From: Nitrospirota bacterium
GTDB lineage: Bacteria; Nitrospirota_A; Leptospirillia; Leptospirillales; Leptospirillaceae
Direction of reading: 5' to 3'
NCBI GenBank assembly: GCA_021838585.1
Contig: JAKCDE010000010.1
Coordinates: 1 to 45,601 of the forward strand
Length of the DNA: 45,601 bases
A program made the translations under genes and the position numbers. This document shows positions 34,053 through 42,650 of this stretch, in pieces; positions within the stretch are counted from its first letter, which is position 1, and every line of letters begins with the position of its first letter. A model generated the notes under the pieces. The model was not told the origin of the DNA, searched no databases, and saw only the letters and a program-made list of their open reading frames with translations.

Positions 34053-35195
34053 CTACCGGCCTTCGCAGGAAGAGGAGAGGGAGTCGAGGAGGGAGCGCGC
34101 CTTTTGGCTCGCCTCGGAGGCGGACCCGGCCAGAACGGTGAAGTGTCCCATCTTTCGGCCGGTCCGGGGAACCTTCTTGCCATAGAGGTACAGCTTGGCC
34201 GAGGGATGCTTCAGGAGAGTCCGGAGAGGGGGAGGGGAGCGATCCTGCCAGAGGTCTCCCAGAAGATTTCCCATCGCGCAGGGGGAAAGAAGGCGTGTCG
34301 AGGCCAGGGGAAGTCCGGCCAGAACGCGGACTTGCTGGTCGAACTGGCTCGCCACGCAGGCGTCGATCGTATAGTGTCCGCTGTTGTGGGGTCGGGGAGC
34401 CAGCTCGTTGACATAGAGACGGTCTCCTTCCGCCAGAAAAAACTCGACCGAAAGAACTCCCTTGTAATCGAGCCTTTCGGCGATTTCCCGGGCGACCGAA
34501 GAAATCCTTTCCGAAAGGGAGCCGGAAATGTCGGCCGGAACAGCCGAGACATGGAGAATGCCGGATGCGTGAATATTTTCCGCCACGGGATAAAGAGCGG
34601 TTTCCCCATTCTGGTCCCGGGCGAGAACCACGGAAAACTCGCCCTTGAGATCGAGTTTCCTTTCGAGGACATAGGAGCCCGTTCTCCCTTCCATGAATCG
34701 GGCCATCTCCTCAATGGACCCGATTCCCCACTGGCCTTTTCCGTCGTAGCCTTCCCGACTCGACTTGAGGATGCCTGGAAGAAGAGGTCTCAGGATGTCC
34801 GGAGAAGGAAGCTTCCCATCAAGAAGAACGGCAAAGGGCGCCGTCTCGAATCCCTGATCCCTGAGAAAGGTCTTTTCGAGAATCCGGTCCTGGCATGTTC
34901 CGACCGAGCGGGAGGAGGGCCGGACGGTCCGAATTTTTTCAAGAAAGGCGAGGGAGGGAGCGGGAACATTTTCGAATTCCGTCGTCACCGCCTCGCAGGA
35001 GCGGGCAACCTCCGAAAGAACGTCCGGATCCGCGTAGGAGCCGACAATCCTTCTGTCGGAAACGGCGAAGGCAGGGGCATCGGGATCGGGGTCCACGACC
35101 ATGATGCGGTAGCCCATCCGCCGGGCCGCCAGGGAAAACATGAGCCCCAGCTGCCCTCCTCCGAGGACTCCGAGCACGGCACCCGGGAGAATCAC
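34053..35195 (-). CDS. purK: N5-carboxyaminoimidazole ribonucleotide synthase
   Basis: The start is read as GTG at 35195, which has GAGGGAG 8 bases upstream, overlapping the purE stop. The 380-residue ATP-grasp protein begins with a Rossmann-like VLGVLGGGQLGLM. It has EREGYDGKGQWG-like SSREGYDGKGQWG, SVEFFLAEGDRLYVNELAPRPHNSGH and the terminal YGKKVPRTGRKMGHFTV, all typical of PurK. It carboxylates AIR with ATP and bicarbonate in purine synthesis; PurE then moves the carboxyl group. Confidence 0.95.
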   Translation of the reverse strand: MILPGAVLGVLGGGQLGLMFSLAARRMGYRIMVVDPDPDAPAFAVSDRRIVGSYADPDVLSEVARSCEAVTTEFENVPAPSLAFLEKIRTVRPSSRSVGTCQDRILEKTFLRDQGFETAPFAVLLDGKLPSPDILRPLLPGILKSSREGYDGKGQWGIGSIEEMARFMEGRTGSYVLERKLDLKGEFSVVLARDQNGETALYPVAENIHASGILHVSAVPADISGSLSERISSVAREIAERLDYKGVLSVEFFLAEGDRLYVNELAPRPHNSGHYTIDACVASQFDQQVRVLAGLPLASTRLLSPCAMGNLLGDLWQDRSPPPLRTLLKHPSAKLYLYGKKVPRTGRKMGHFTVLAGSASEASQKARSLLDSLSSSCEGR

Positions 35196-35208
35196 CGGAA
35201 TCGCTCCC

Positions 35209-35700
35209 TCAGGCAGTGGGAAGGGACATTGCGCGAACCTGCTCCACGAGCCCTTCCCGGTAGGTCTGGATTTTTTTGAGAAGCGCGGGATCCGACACCG
35301 ACAGGAGGGAGACGGCAAAAAGGCCGGCATTGGCCGCCCCCGCCTTTCCGATCGCGAAGGTCGCCACCGGAATCCCCTTGGGCATCTGGACAATGGAGTA
35401 AAGGGAATCGAGCCCCGAGAGGTGGAGCGAGGGGACCGGGACGCCCAGGACGGGAAGGGGCGTGAGGGCGGCCACCATTCCGGGAAGATGCGCCGCCCCT
35501 CCGGCCCCGGCGATGATCACCCTGAGACCGCGGTCCTGGGCTCCCTGGGCATAGGCCACCATATCGAGGGGAGTGCGGTGCGCGGAAACCACCCGGCATT
35601 CATGTTCCACAGAAAAGGCATCGAGGATTTCGGAGGCCGGTTTCATCGTCTCCCAGTCGCTCTGGCTCCCCATGATGATTCCGACCAGGGGGCGGGTCAT
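35209..35700 (-). CDS. purE: 5-(carboxyamino)imidazole ribonucleotide mutase
   Basis: A 163-residue class I PurE of normal length. It has [13 protein letters not shown] (residues ~7-19), the catalytic SAHRTP (His at ~46) and [14 protein letters not shown]. It converts N5-CAIR to CAIR and works with the adjacent PurK. Its ATG overlaps the stop of the DsbA-like gene. Confidence 0.97.
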   Translation of the reverse strand: MTRPLVGIIMGSQSDWETMKPASEILDAFSVEHECRVVSAHRTPLDMVAYAQGAQDRGLRVIIAGAGGAAHLPGMVAALTPLPVLGVPVPSLHLSGLDSLYSIVQMPKGIPVATFAIGKAGAANAGLFAVSLLSVSDPALLKKIQTYREGLVEQVRAMSLPTA

Positions 35701-36338
35701 GAAGCTTCCCGGATCAGGATTTCCCCGGCGAGGATGAAAAGGTCGGGGTCCCGCAATCCGCCGATAAAGACCCTGTCCCCTCCGGAGTTTGTCATGACAA
35801 GGGTCGGACGGACGGTCACACCCTCGACGCGGGCTTTTTCCCGGTCCTCTTCGAGAGCGGCCTCTGCCCGTCCGGATCGAAGGGCTTCTTCGAGAAGCGC
35901 CATGTCGACCCCCAGGGCCCTGGCCGTTTCCCGGAGAATGCCCGGATCCCCAATGTTCCGACCGTCGAGAAAGGCGAGCTCCCGGAGGCGCGCGAGAAAC
36001 CGGTCTCCTTTTTCCGGGTCCGCGATCAGGGCCGCTTCGGCGAAGCGGCAGCACTCCTCAGTCGAGGAGGGGGCCTGCCCCGTTTCCCAGACCTTCGGAC
36101 TCATGGTCACCCCGGTCGCCCTGGAGACCTTTCCGATCCGCGGAGCAAAATCATTCTGAGTCGCCAGGCCATGATTCCGGAGAAACTCGTCGATGCTCGA
36201 ATAGAGGGGAAAAAGACGGTGCCGGAAGGAGAGCCTCTCACCGAAATGGCTTCGGAATCGTCCGATCGCCTCTTCGGCCGCGAAGCTCCAGGAACAGAAA
36301 GGATCGGTGTACCAATCGGCAAAGAGAAGCGGTTCCAT
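35697..36338 (-). CDS. DsbA-family thioredoxin-fold protein with CxxS motif
   Basis: The ATG at 36338 gives a 213-residue cytoplasmic protein starting [20 protein letters not shown]. The DsbA/FrnE-like position holds C-S-W-S instead of CxxC, so only one active-site cysteine remains. An inserted helical domain (~60-160) and [12 protein letters not shown] with the usual cis-proline follow. There is no signal peptide. It may be a monothiol isomerase or glutathione-dependent enzyme, or an adaptor of the YjbH type. It starts one base after the TPR lipoprotein stop and overlaps purE. Confidence 0.85.
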   Translation of the reverse strand: MEPLLFADWYTDPFCSWSFAAEEAIGRFRSHFGERLSFRHRLFPLYSSIDEFLRNHGLATQNDFAPRIGKVSRATGVTMSPKVWETGQAPSSTEECCRFAEAALIADPEKGDRFLARLRELAFLDGRNIGDPGILRETARALGVDMALLEEALRSGRAEAALEEDREKARVEGVTVRPTLVMTNSGGDRVFIGGLRDPDLFILAGEILIREAS

Positions 36339-36339
36339 G

Positions 36340-37233
36340 TTATTTTTTACCCCCGGGGGACTGCGGAGCGGGTTGTCCCGCCTGTCCTTCAAGATGTCTG
36401 ACCTTTTTAAGCAATTCCTCTGCCTTGAGGATATACTTTTTGGTCTCCTCATTGGAAGGGTCGATCGCCAATGCCGTTTTCCACAACCGGATGGCCTTCG
36501 AAAGATGCTGGTGCCGATAGGCGACAAGACCCCGGGAGACGCGGGCGTCCCGAATGGCGAGAAGGCGCTTCTTGAGGGAGAGGGCGGACTTGTTGGATGG
36601 GTCGGCGGCGAGGGCCTGGTTTGCGAGCATGAATGAATCATGGTAGCGCCGCTGCCAGAAGCGGCGGAATCCCCAATGGCTGTAGGCCGATGCCATGAGC
36701 GGGTGAAAAGAGGAGCGCTTGTAGGGCTGCAGAAGGTTCATCGTCCTGATGGCCAGACGCTCCTGCCCTCCCTGGATTTCATGGCGAAGGATCCATGAAA
36801 GCGTTTTCGGGAGCACCGTGAGAAAAATTTCCATCGCCTTTTCAGGATGTGTTTCCTGGAGGGATTTTAAAAGGGCGGCCCCTTCGCTTCGGTGACCATC
36901 GGAGAAGTCGGAGCGGATGCGTTCGGCCTGGCGGTCGAGATCCCTCTGGCGGATCAGCCCGAGAAGAGCCTCGCGTTCCCGCCTGTTCCGGATGGTTCTG
37001 GCGAGGGTTACCGCCTTTTTGTCCTCTCCCAGAAGGAGCGCCCGGACGGCCAGAGAGGCCGGGGTATCGACCAGAATCGTGCGGGGAGGCTGAGGAGGGA
37101 GTGACGTTTCTGGCGCCGGGGGCGGCACGCACCCGGAAGAGAGAAGGAAGAGGAGTGCCACAGAAACCGGGAAAAGGCTGAACCTTCTCCCCAGTCCAGG
37201 AATGCCCTCTTCAGAAAAGGATGTCTTCAGCAA
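36340..37233 (-). CDS. TPR-containing lipoprotein
   Basis: A protein of up to 297 residues. The lipobox is LSSGC (Cys at ~35), followed by a Pro-rich linker. Helical repeats occupy ~60-280, with a clear TPR pair at ~220-275 (GLVAYRHQHLSKAIRLWKTA, then ALAIDPSNEETKKYILKAEE). The start is uncertain: TTG at 37233 lacks a good Shine-Dalgarno, and the signal peptide only begins at ~residue 16. It should sit on the periplasmic face of a membrane and bind a partner protein. The partner is unknown. Confidence 0.8.
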   Translation of the reverse strand: MLKTSFSEEGIPGLGRRFSLFPVSVALLFLLSSGCVPPPAPETSLPPQPPRTILVDTPASLAVRALLLGEDKKAVTLARTIRNRREREALLGLIRQRDLDRQAERIRSDFSDGHRSEGAALLKSLQETHPEKAMEIFLTVLPKTLSWILRHEIQGGQERLAIRTMNLLQPYKRSSFHPLMASAYSHWGFRRFWQRRYHDSFMLANQALAADPSNKSALSLKKRLLAIRDARVSRGLVAYRHQHLSKAIRLWKTALAIDPSNEETKKYILKAEELLKKVRHLEGQAGQPAPQSPGGKK

Positions 37234-37253
37234 AGGGTGATCTTTCTACGAGA

Positions 37254-38627
37254 TTAAAGGACATGCACGAAAACTGTTTCCTCAAGACCTTTTGGCGTCA
37301 CAATACGAGTGCCGTGCCGGAGGCTTTCGTAGTTTCCGGACAGGCGTTTCCAGAGACTGTCGGAGACGAGAATCTCCCCCGGACCTGCATCCTCCTGAAT
37401 TCTGTAGGCTATGTTGACCGCCCTTCCCACAACAGTATACTCCATGCGCGTCTTGGATCCTATGTGCCCGACCACCCCTTCCCCGATATGGAGCCCCAGG
37501 CCAAACTGGACGAAGGGCATTCCCTGGGATTTTCTCCGGTCCGAGAGATCCTGAATTCTTCTCCTGATCGATAGCGCGCAGGCCAGGGCGCTTTCCGGAT
37601 GGGACTCCGAGAACTGCGGGATGCCAAAAACGATCATGATTCCGTCGCCCATGATGTTGTTGACCGATCCCTGATGAAGGAATATCTCGTCGATAAAGGA
37701 GTTGAAGTAGTCGTTCAGGATCTGGACCACCTCCTCCGAGGGAAGCTGGCTCGACAGTCGGGTGAAATTGCGGATGTCGGCGAAGATGAGGACTACTTCC
37801 TGCCGGATTCCTCCCAGATGGATCAGCTCTGGATGGTTGATCAGGTGTTCGGCAACATCGGGAGAGACATAGCGGACCAGGGCCTTTTCCAGACGTTCCT
37901 TGTGCTCCATCTCCCGGGCCATCCGGTTGAAGGCGACGACGAGGTCCCCCGTTTCGTCCCGAAGGACCGGAGGATTGACCCGTATGAAGTCTCCCTGGAG
38001 AATTCCTTCTGTCGCGTTTCTGAGGGACCGTATGGGGCGGGAAATGTAGGCGGACAGAAAAAGAGACCCGAGAAGTGCCAGCAGGAGACTGCCCCCTCCC
38101 AGGATCAGAAATGTTCGGGCGATCTTGGCCCTCACGATCTCGTAGGGAGCGTCCGACAGGAAAAGGACAACCTCTCCCACTCCCACTCCCTGAAAAAGGA
38201 TCGGAGCGGAAAGCTGGTACAGATGGTGCTTTTTCAGGTGCCTGATGACGAGGTCCTCTTTTCCCGCCGGCCAGGGCGACCGCAAGGAGGGGGGGGAGAG
38301 GAGATCTCGGTTCAGGGCAGAAGGGATGGTATCATTTTCGATGCGTCCCTGGAGAATCCCCTGTCGGTCGAAGACAAAGACACCGAGTACCCCGGGGGAA
38401 TGCTCGAACACCCCAAGATTGTCCTCGAGAGCCATCCGGTCATTCTTGAGAAGCGGAAGAGAGAGGGATCGGGTCAACTCAAGTAGAAGGAGTCGGTTGT
38501 CTTTTGCAATCTGGTTCTTCGTCTGGTGAAGGATCTGGTGTTCCAGCAGGACATACCCGAATCCCAGTGAGACGGAAAGGACCAGGATCGAAAGAAAAAG
38601 AATTTTGTTGAAAAGTGAAATTCTCAA
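37254..38627 (-). CDS. membrane-bound class III adenylate/guanylate cyclase
   Basis: The start is read as TTG at 38627, with GGAG 5 bases upstream and a normal membrane anchor right after; upstream ATGs (38663) have no Shine-Dalgarno. The 457-residue product has a membrane helix (~8-28), a periplasmic domain of ~130 residues, a second helix (~165-190), a HAMP domain (~190-245) and a class III cyclase domain (~265-457). The metal-binding aspartates are in IFADIRNFT and MGDGIMIVFG, and VVGRAVNIAYRI carries the conserved Asn and Arg. It should make cAMP (or cGMP) in response to a periplasmic signal. It lies divergent to the degenerate GGDEF gene. Confidence 0.92.
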   Translation of the reverse strand: MRISLFNKILFLSILVLSVSLGFGYVLLEHQILHQTKNQIAKDNRLLLLELTRSLSLPLLKNDRMALEDNLGVFEHSPGVLGVFVFDRQGILQGRIENDTIPSALNRDLLSPPSLRSPWPAGKEDLVIRHLKKHHLYQLSAPILFQGVGVGEVVLFLSDAPYEIVRAKIARTFLILGGGSLLLALLGSLFLSAYISRPIRSLRNATEGILQGDFIRVNPPVLRDETGDLVVAFNRMAREMEHKERLEKALVRYVSPDVAEHLINHPELIHLGGIRQEVVLIFADIRNFTRLSSQLPSEEVVQILNDYFNSFIDEIFLHQGSVNNIMGDGIMIVFGIPQFSESHPESALACALSIRRRIQDLSDRRKSQGMPFVQFGLGLHIGEGVVGHIGSKTRMEYTVVGRAVNIAYRIQEDAGPGEILVSDSLWKRLSGNYESLRHGTRIVTPKGLEETVFVHVL

Positions 38628-38741
38628 AAAATCTCCGTCCGGCGACTCACGGGTGCACTCCATCGACCGGTGATGAAATCCGGCAAAATGCCGAAGAGTC
38701 GAGAGAAACAATCAGTTCATTCTATGGAAGGCGGAGAGGAC

Positions 38742-40115
38742 TTGTCAAAAATTCCAATCGGTCCAATTTTATTGGCTGGAGGCATCTTTCTGGGTATTCT
38801 CCGGGGTTTCACTCCCGGATTCCCCGTCGCCCAGGATTCCGTGCCTTCTCTGTCGGTCGATCCCGAACCCCGGCTTGCCAGCGTCGAGGACCTCAAACGC
38901 TCGGAAAAATTTCTGCGAAAGGACCTGGGACTGGGGGATGAAACACAGCCCCCCACGCGGCCGCTCTGGGAGCGCTCGGTCATTGCCCATCCCTTTCTCG
39001 TTCTGGGATCCTCTCTCCTGTTTCTAGGTGGAATCGTGGCGGCCATCGTGGTTTTCAGACGCCAGAACCGGATGCTCGCGGAAGGGATGGCGGAGGTCAG
39101 AAAACTGGAAGCTGGCAGAGGATCGGGATACCCTGGCCTGACGAAGACGACGCCTCTCCTCCACTCACTTCTTGAAAAAGAAAAGAATGAAATAGAAAAA
39201 CTTTCCGTGATTCCTCCGGAGAAAGCCCTGAGAAAGGTCGACAACGTCCTGGACTCCCTCCGTCAGTCCCTGGGAGCGGGAATGCGAAACAGCCGGATTT
39301 CTCTTTTTATGTACGACGAAAAAATGACCCAGTTTCGGGTCGTTGGTTTCAGCAACGGTCCAGAATTCCGCAGCCTCAACACAGCCTCCCTTTTTCCGGC
39401 AGAGATCATGGGGCTTCCGCTTCGCGTTCTTTCCCCCCTTCGGAAAAGAGAACGTGAGGGAGTCTGGATTTTTCCCTTCGTAGTCGATTCGGGAACCTTT
39501 TGCGCCATCCTGCTTGAAATGGAGTCGGGGAACCCGCCGAACGCCTGGACAGAATCGGTCCAGGAATCGATGCCGCTGATCAAGGCGTTGATCGCACGCC
39601 AGGAGGAAAACGACCGGGGGGACGCTTCGCTCACCACCCGTGACTCGTCGGGCTCCCTGGACTATCGGGCCACGATGAACCGGTTGCTCGAAGAGTGGGG
39701 CCGGACCCGAAGGCTGGGAATCCCTTTTTCCGTGGTCGCACTCCATATTGACAATCTTCGGGAGGTCGAACGCTACTATGGAGCGGAACCCATGGAAAAG
39801 GCATGGAGCCTGATCACGGGGAGCATCGCCTCCACCTTGAGATCCACCGACTGGATCATGAGACCCCAGGAAGACCTGCTCATGGTCCAGATTCTGGAGG
39901 CCGGCCCGGTCGAAGGGCGGGCCGTGGAGGGTCGCATCGCCAGGGCTCTCTCACGCTACGGGCAGTCAGAAAAGCTTGAGAAGGGTCTTCATTACCGGGG
40001 AATCATGATCTCCTACCCCCCAGAATCCGCCCCCTCGATTCACACCTTTCTCGACCAGATACTCGAACGCCTCTCCGAACGGACCGACTTCGAAGGAACC
40101 TTTTTCTACGCCTGA
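38742..40115 (+). CDS. membrane protein with degenerate GGDEF domain
   Basis: The start is read as TTG at 38742, where GGAG lies 5 bases upstream; the in-frame ATG at 38724 has no such site. The ~457-residue product has a first hydrophobic segment (~5-25), a second membrane helix (~85-108), a helical linker, a GAF-like region (~150-285) and a C-terminal domain (~310-457) that reads as GGDEF-like (SVVALHIDNLREVERYYG). The cyclase motif GGDEF is replaced by RPQED, so it should not make c-di-GMP; it may bind or only relay a signal. It is divergent from the cyclase gene. Confidence 0.75.
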   Translation: MSKIPIGPILLAGGIFLGILRGFTPGFPVAQDSVPSLSVDPEPRLASVEDLKRSEKFLRKDLGLGDETQPPTRPLWERSVIAHPFLVLGSSLLFLGGIVAAIVVFRRQNRMLAEGMAEVRKLEAGRGSGYPGLTKTTPLLHSLLEKEKNEIEKLSVIPPEKALRKVDNVLDSLRQSLGAGMRNSRISLFMYDEKMTQFRVVGFSNGPEFRSLNTASLFPAEIMGLPLRVLSPLRKREREGVWIFPFVVDSGTFCAILLEMESGNPPNAWTESVQESMPLIKALIARQEENDRGDASLTTRDSSGSLDYRATMNRLLEEWGRTRRLGIPFSVVALHIDNLREVERYYGAEPMEKAWSLITGSIASTLRSTDWIMRPQEDLLMVQILEAGPVEGRAVEGRIARALSRYGQSEKLEKGLHYRGIMISYPPESAPSIHTFLDQILERLSERTDFEGTFFYA

Positions 40116-40124
40116 CCCCGAAGA

Positions 40125-41048
40125 CTAATCGGCATCGAACCAGTGAAGGAGAACCTCCCGAAAGCGCTCCGAGTCCGGAGTCCGGATGTTCTTGAAAAGG
40201 GAGCGGGCAAAGGCCACATCTCTTCGGGACATCTCCATTCGCCCGAGTCCAGCTTCAACTCCGGACGCTTCCATCATTCTCCTTGCCGCGCTCCGATACT
40301 CTCCCAGACCGGCCTCCGCGAGAGAGAGTCCTTCGAGATCGAAGGCGATCCCGGCATGGTTGCGAAGTTTTTCATCCCCGGAAAGGGCCGTCCCAAAATA
40401 GCGGAGGGCATTCTTGAAATCGCCCGAAAGATAATAGTTGCGTCCGAGACTGGCATTGTCGGTCGCGACCGACAGGGGATCTTTCCGGCCAAGATCCAGC
40501 GCGAGGGCTTTATTGAAAAGGGGAATTGCTCCCCGGTAGTCTTTCCGGGCGGAGGCCCTCATTCCCTCGACCTGGAAGAGACGGGCCTCGAGACGGTCTT
40601 TATCCGGAGATCCGGAGGGCATGGCATCCGCGATCCGGTGGGCCTCTTCGATCCATGGGCCGGCCTGTCCGGGAGGAGCGGTCTCCGATGCCAGGATATA
40701 AGTCTCCGCCCTCTTCACGGAGTAGTTGCTGATTCCTTCCAGGAGAAGGGCCCGATTGATCCACAATCTGGAGGCGTCGTTGCGACCAAGATAGAATGAG
40801 ATCCTCGCAAGACGGTTCATGTCGTCAATCGTTCCGGGAAGATCGTCGGAAAGACGGTGCATTTTAAGAGCCTTCCGGATGGAAGAGAGCGCCTGGGCCG
40901 GATGGTTCTGCATCAGTAGCTCCTGGGCTCCTGAAAGATTCTCCCGGGCCTTCACCCTGTTGGGGTGGGCCACGGGGGTGCCGGCGCACCCGGCGAGAAC
41001 CAGCGTCAGAAGGAGGACTCCCAGAGATGCCCGATGGCCGGACTTCAT
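40125..41048 (-). CDS. TPR lipoprotein of the Mla-like operon
   Basis: A 307-residue protein with a lipobox LAGC (Cys at ~21) and about six TPR-like repeats, for example AQALSSIRKALKMH and DYRGAIPLFNKALALD. It starts at an ATG that overlaps the mlaD stop (ATGA) and is therefore coupled to it. No MlaC or MlaB gene is in this operon, so this lipoprotein may be a local replacement or an assembly factor. It has no catalytic motif. Confidence 0.85.
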   Translation of the reverse strand: MKSGHRASLGVLLLTLVLAGCAGTPVAHPNRVKARENLSGAQELLMQNHPAQALSSIRKALKMHRLSDDLPGTIDDMNRLARISFYLGRNDASRLWINRALLLEGISNYSVKRAETYILASETAPPGQAGPWIEEAHRIADAMPSGSPDKDRLEARLFQVEGMRASARKDYRGAIPLFNKALALDLGRKDPLSVATDNASLGRNYYLSGDFKNALRYFGTALSGDEKLRNHAGIAFDLEGLSLAEAGLGEYRSAARRMMEASGVEAGLGRMEMSRRDVAFARSLFKNIRTPDSERFREVLLHWFDAD

Positions 41049-41956
41049 TTGCCACCCCCTTCCGAAAGGGATGGAACCGGGCTCGCTCCCCGATCGACCG
41101 GACCCAGAGCCGGAATGGGCGGGGAAGGGGGAGGAATGAGGTTCCGGACCGGCCAGCTTTGCTTGATGCCGTTCAGAATCGACTGGGTCGTATCGAGCGT
41201 CTCTCCGGTGGTCTTCAGAATCGTAGTGGTCTTGCCGGTGATTTCAGGGAGGGCCGGAGTGGCCTTCTTGACGTCGTCGACGATCGATTGCAGCTGCGCG
41301 ACGAGGCGAGGAAGATCGCCGGCCACGACCTTGATGTTTTCGGATGTCTTGCGGATGTTGACCGCCGTTCCCTGAAGTTCGTCGTAGATCTCCTGCTTTT
41401 TGAGGATCGCCCCGACCGTGCCCTTCCCGCGATCGATCGAACTCGAGAGATCGGCGATGTTCCGGACGATTCGCTGAAGATCGACGATCGTCGGGTTGAG
41501 TTTCGCCATGATCTGCTCCATGGTCAGAGGGGTCTCCGCCCGAAGACGGGCATTGTTCTTCACCTCCGGGAGCCAGGGCGTTCCAATGCTGATCCGGAGG
41601 GAGACGTCGCCGGAGATGATTCCGGATTTCTTGATCGTGACGAAGGAGTCCTTGCGAATCATGTCCTGGTATTTGCTGAGGACCTTCATCGACACCTTGA
41701 TCTGGTTCAGCTTCGTGAAATCCAGCCCGTCCACCTCTCCGACATTGAGCCCAGCGAGCATGACCGGAGTCCCGGGAACAATTCCGTAGGACTGGTCCAG
41801 AATGGTGTAAAGATGGAAGCGCCTGTCGAAGACGTGCTGGTGCACGGCGATCTCGTACAGTCCGAAGATGAACCCGACAAGAGGAACCAGAAGAAAGATT
41901 CCCGCCAGCTGTTCGATTTTTTTTTCCCCGGCGCGATGCACATAGTGAAGTTTCAT
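41045..41956 (-). CDS. mlaD: MCE-domain lipid-transport protein MlaD
   Basis: A 303-residue protein with a membrane helix at ~17-38 and one MCE domain (~45-125) containing YGIVPGTPVMLAGLNVGEVD. A long helical part (~140-255) with heptad-like spacing and a Pro-rich end follow. MlaD-type proteins form hexameric rings in the periplasm through which phospholipid moves; the long helical tail would extend toward the outer membrane. The start overlaps mlaF by ATGA. Confidence 0.92.
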   Translation of the reverse strand: MKLHYVHRAGEKKIEQLAGIFLLVPLVGFIFGLYEIAVHQHVFDRRFHLYTILDQSYGIVPGTPVMLAGLNVGEVDGLDFTKLNQIKVSMKVLSKYQDMIRKDSFVTIKKSGIISGDVSLRISIGTPWLPEVKNNARLRAETPLTMEQIMAKLNPTIVDLQRIVRNIADLSSSIDRGKGTVGAILKKQEIYDELQGTAVNIRKTSENIKVVAGDLPRLVAQLQSIVDDVKKATPALPEITGKTTTILKTTGETLDTTQSILNGIKQSWPVRNLIPPPSPPIPALGPVDRGASPVPSLSEGGGK

Positions 41957-42627
41957 GGGACCTCGTGAACGCCATCGGCCGCCAAACGATAGCGATGGCT
42001 GAAAAAGGATTGTCTGTCCATACTCTTTCTTGCCAGCACAAGAACGGTTATTTCTTTTTCGGAGTCGATCCGGGCAAGCCGGTTCCAGAATGTCTCAACT
42101 CCCTCATCGTCAAGGCCCTCGAAGGGGTCGTCAAGAATCAGGAGATCCGGGTTGTTGATCAGAGAGCGGACAAAGCCCACCTTTTTGATCTGGTCGAGAT
42201 TCAGGGAGGACGGATAGAGATCGAGGAGATCTCCGAGGCGAAACTCCTCCAGAAACGGGGCGAGGAGCGCAGTCACCCGTTCCAGCGATTCGAAATGTCC
42301 GAATCGAAGAGGAAGGGCAATGTTCTGGAAGACCGTCAGATGGCTCAACAGAACTCCCCTGTCGGGAAGAACGCCGATCTTTTTCCGGACATAGGAGAGC
42401 AGGGGAGCCGAAGGCGCGGTCATGTCCCGCCCAAAGGCGGTGTATTCCCCTTCCCAGAGGGTGAGAAGGCCGAGGACCGTCTTTACGATCGCCGACTTGC
42501 CGATCCCGCAGGGTCCCGTAATGTGAATGTGGTCCCCGCGGGAGATTCGGAGGTTCAATGCGGGAAAGAGCGGGCGATCCGGCTCGTATCCGATCCTGGC
42601 ATCCTGGAAATCAAGCAATGTTTCCAA
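41953..42627 (-). CDS. mlaF: degenerate Mla-type ABC ATPase (MlaF-like)
   Basis: A 224-residue ABC ATPase, started at TTG 42627 with GGAG 9 bases upstream. Walker A is intact (GPCGIGKSA). Other sites deviate: the Q-loop reads VLPDRGVLL where MlaF has VFQxGAL, the signature is SLNLDQ instead of LSGGQ, Walker B ends LILDDP instead of LLDEP, and the switch region reads VLVLARKS without the usual His. It lies between mlaE and mlaD, so its place in the complex is clear, yet normal ATP hydrolysis is doubtful. It may bind ATP only, or work with a second, active ATPase. Confidence 0.85.
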   Translation of the reverse strand: METLLDFQDARIGYEPDRPLFPALNLRISRGDHIHITGPCGIGKSAIVKTVLGLLTLWEGEYTAFGRDMTAPSAPLLSYVRKKIGVLPDRGVLLSHLTVFQNIALPLRFGHFESLERVTALLAPFLEEFRLGDLLDLYPSSLNLDQIKKVGFVRSLINNPDLLILDDPFEGLDDEGVETFWNRLARIDSEKEITVLVLARKSMDRQSFFSHRYRLAADGVHEVP

Positions 42628-42650
42628 AAAATACGACTCCTACCGTCAGG

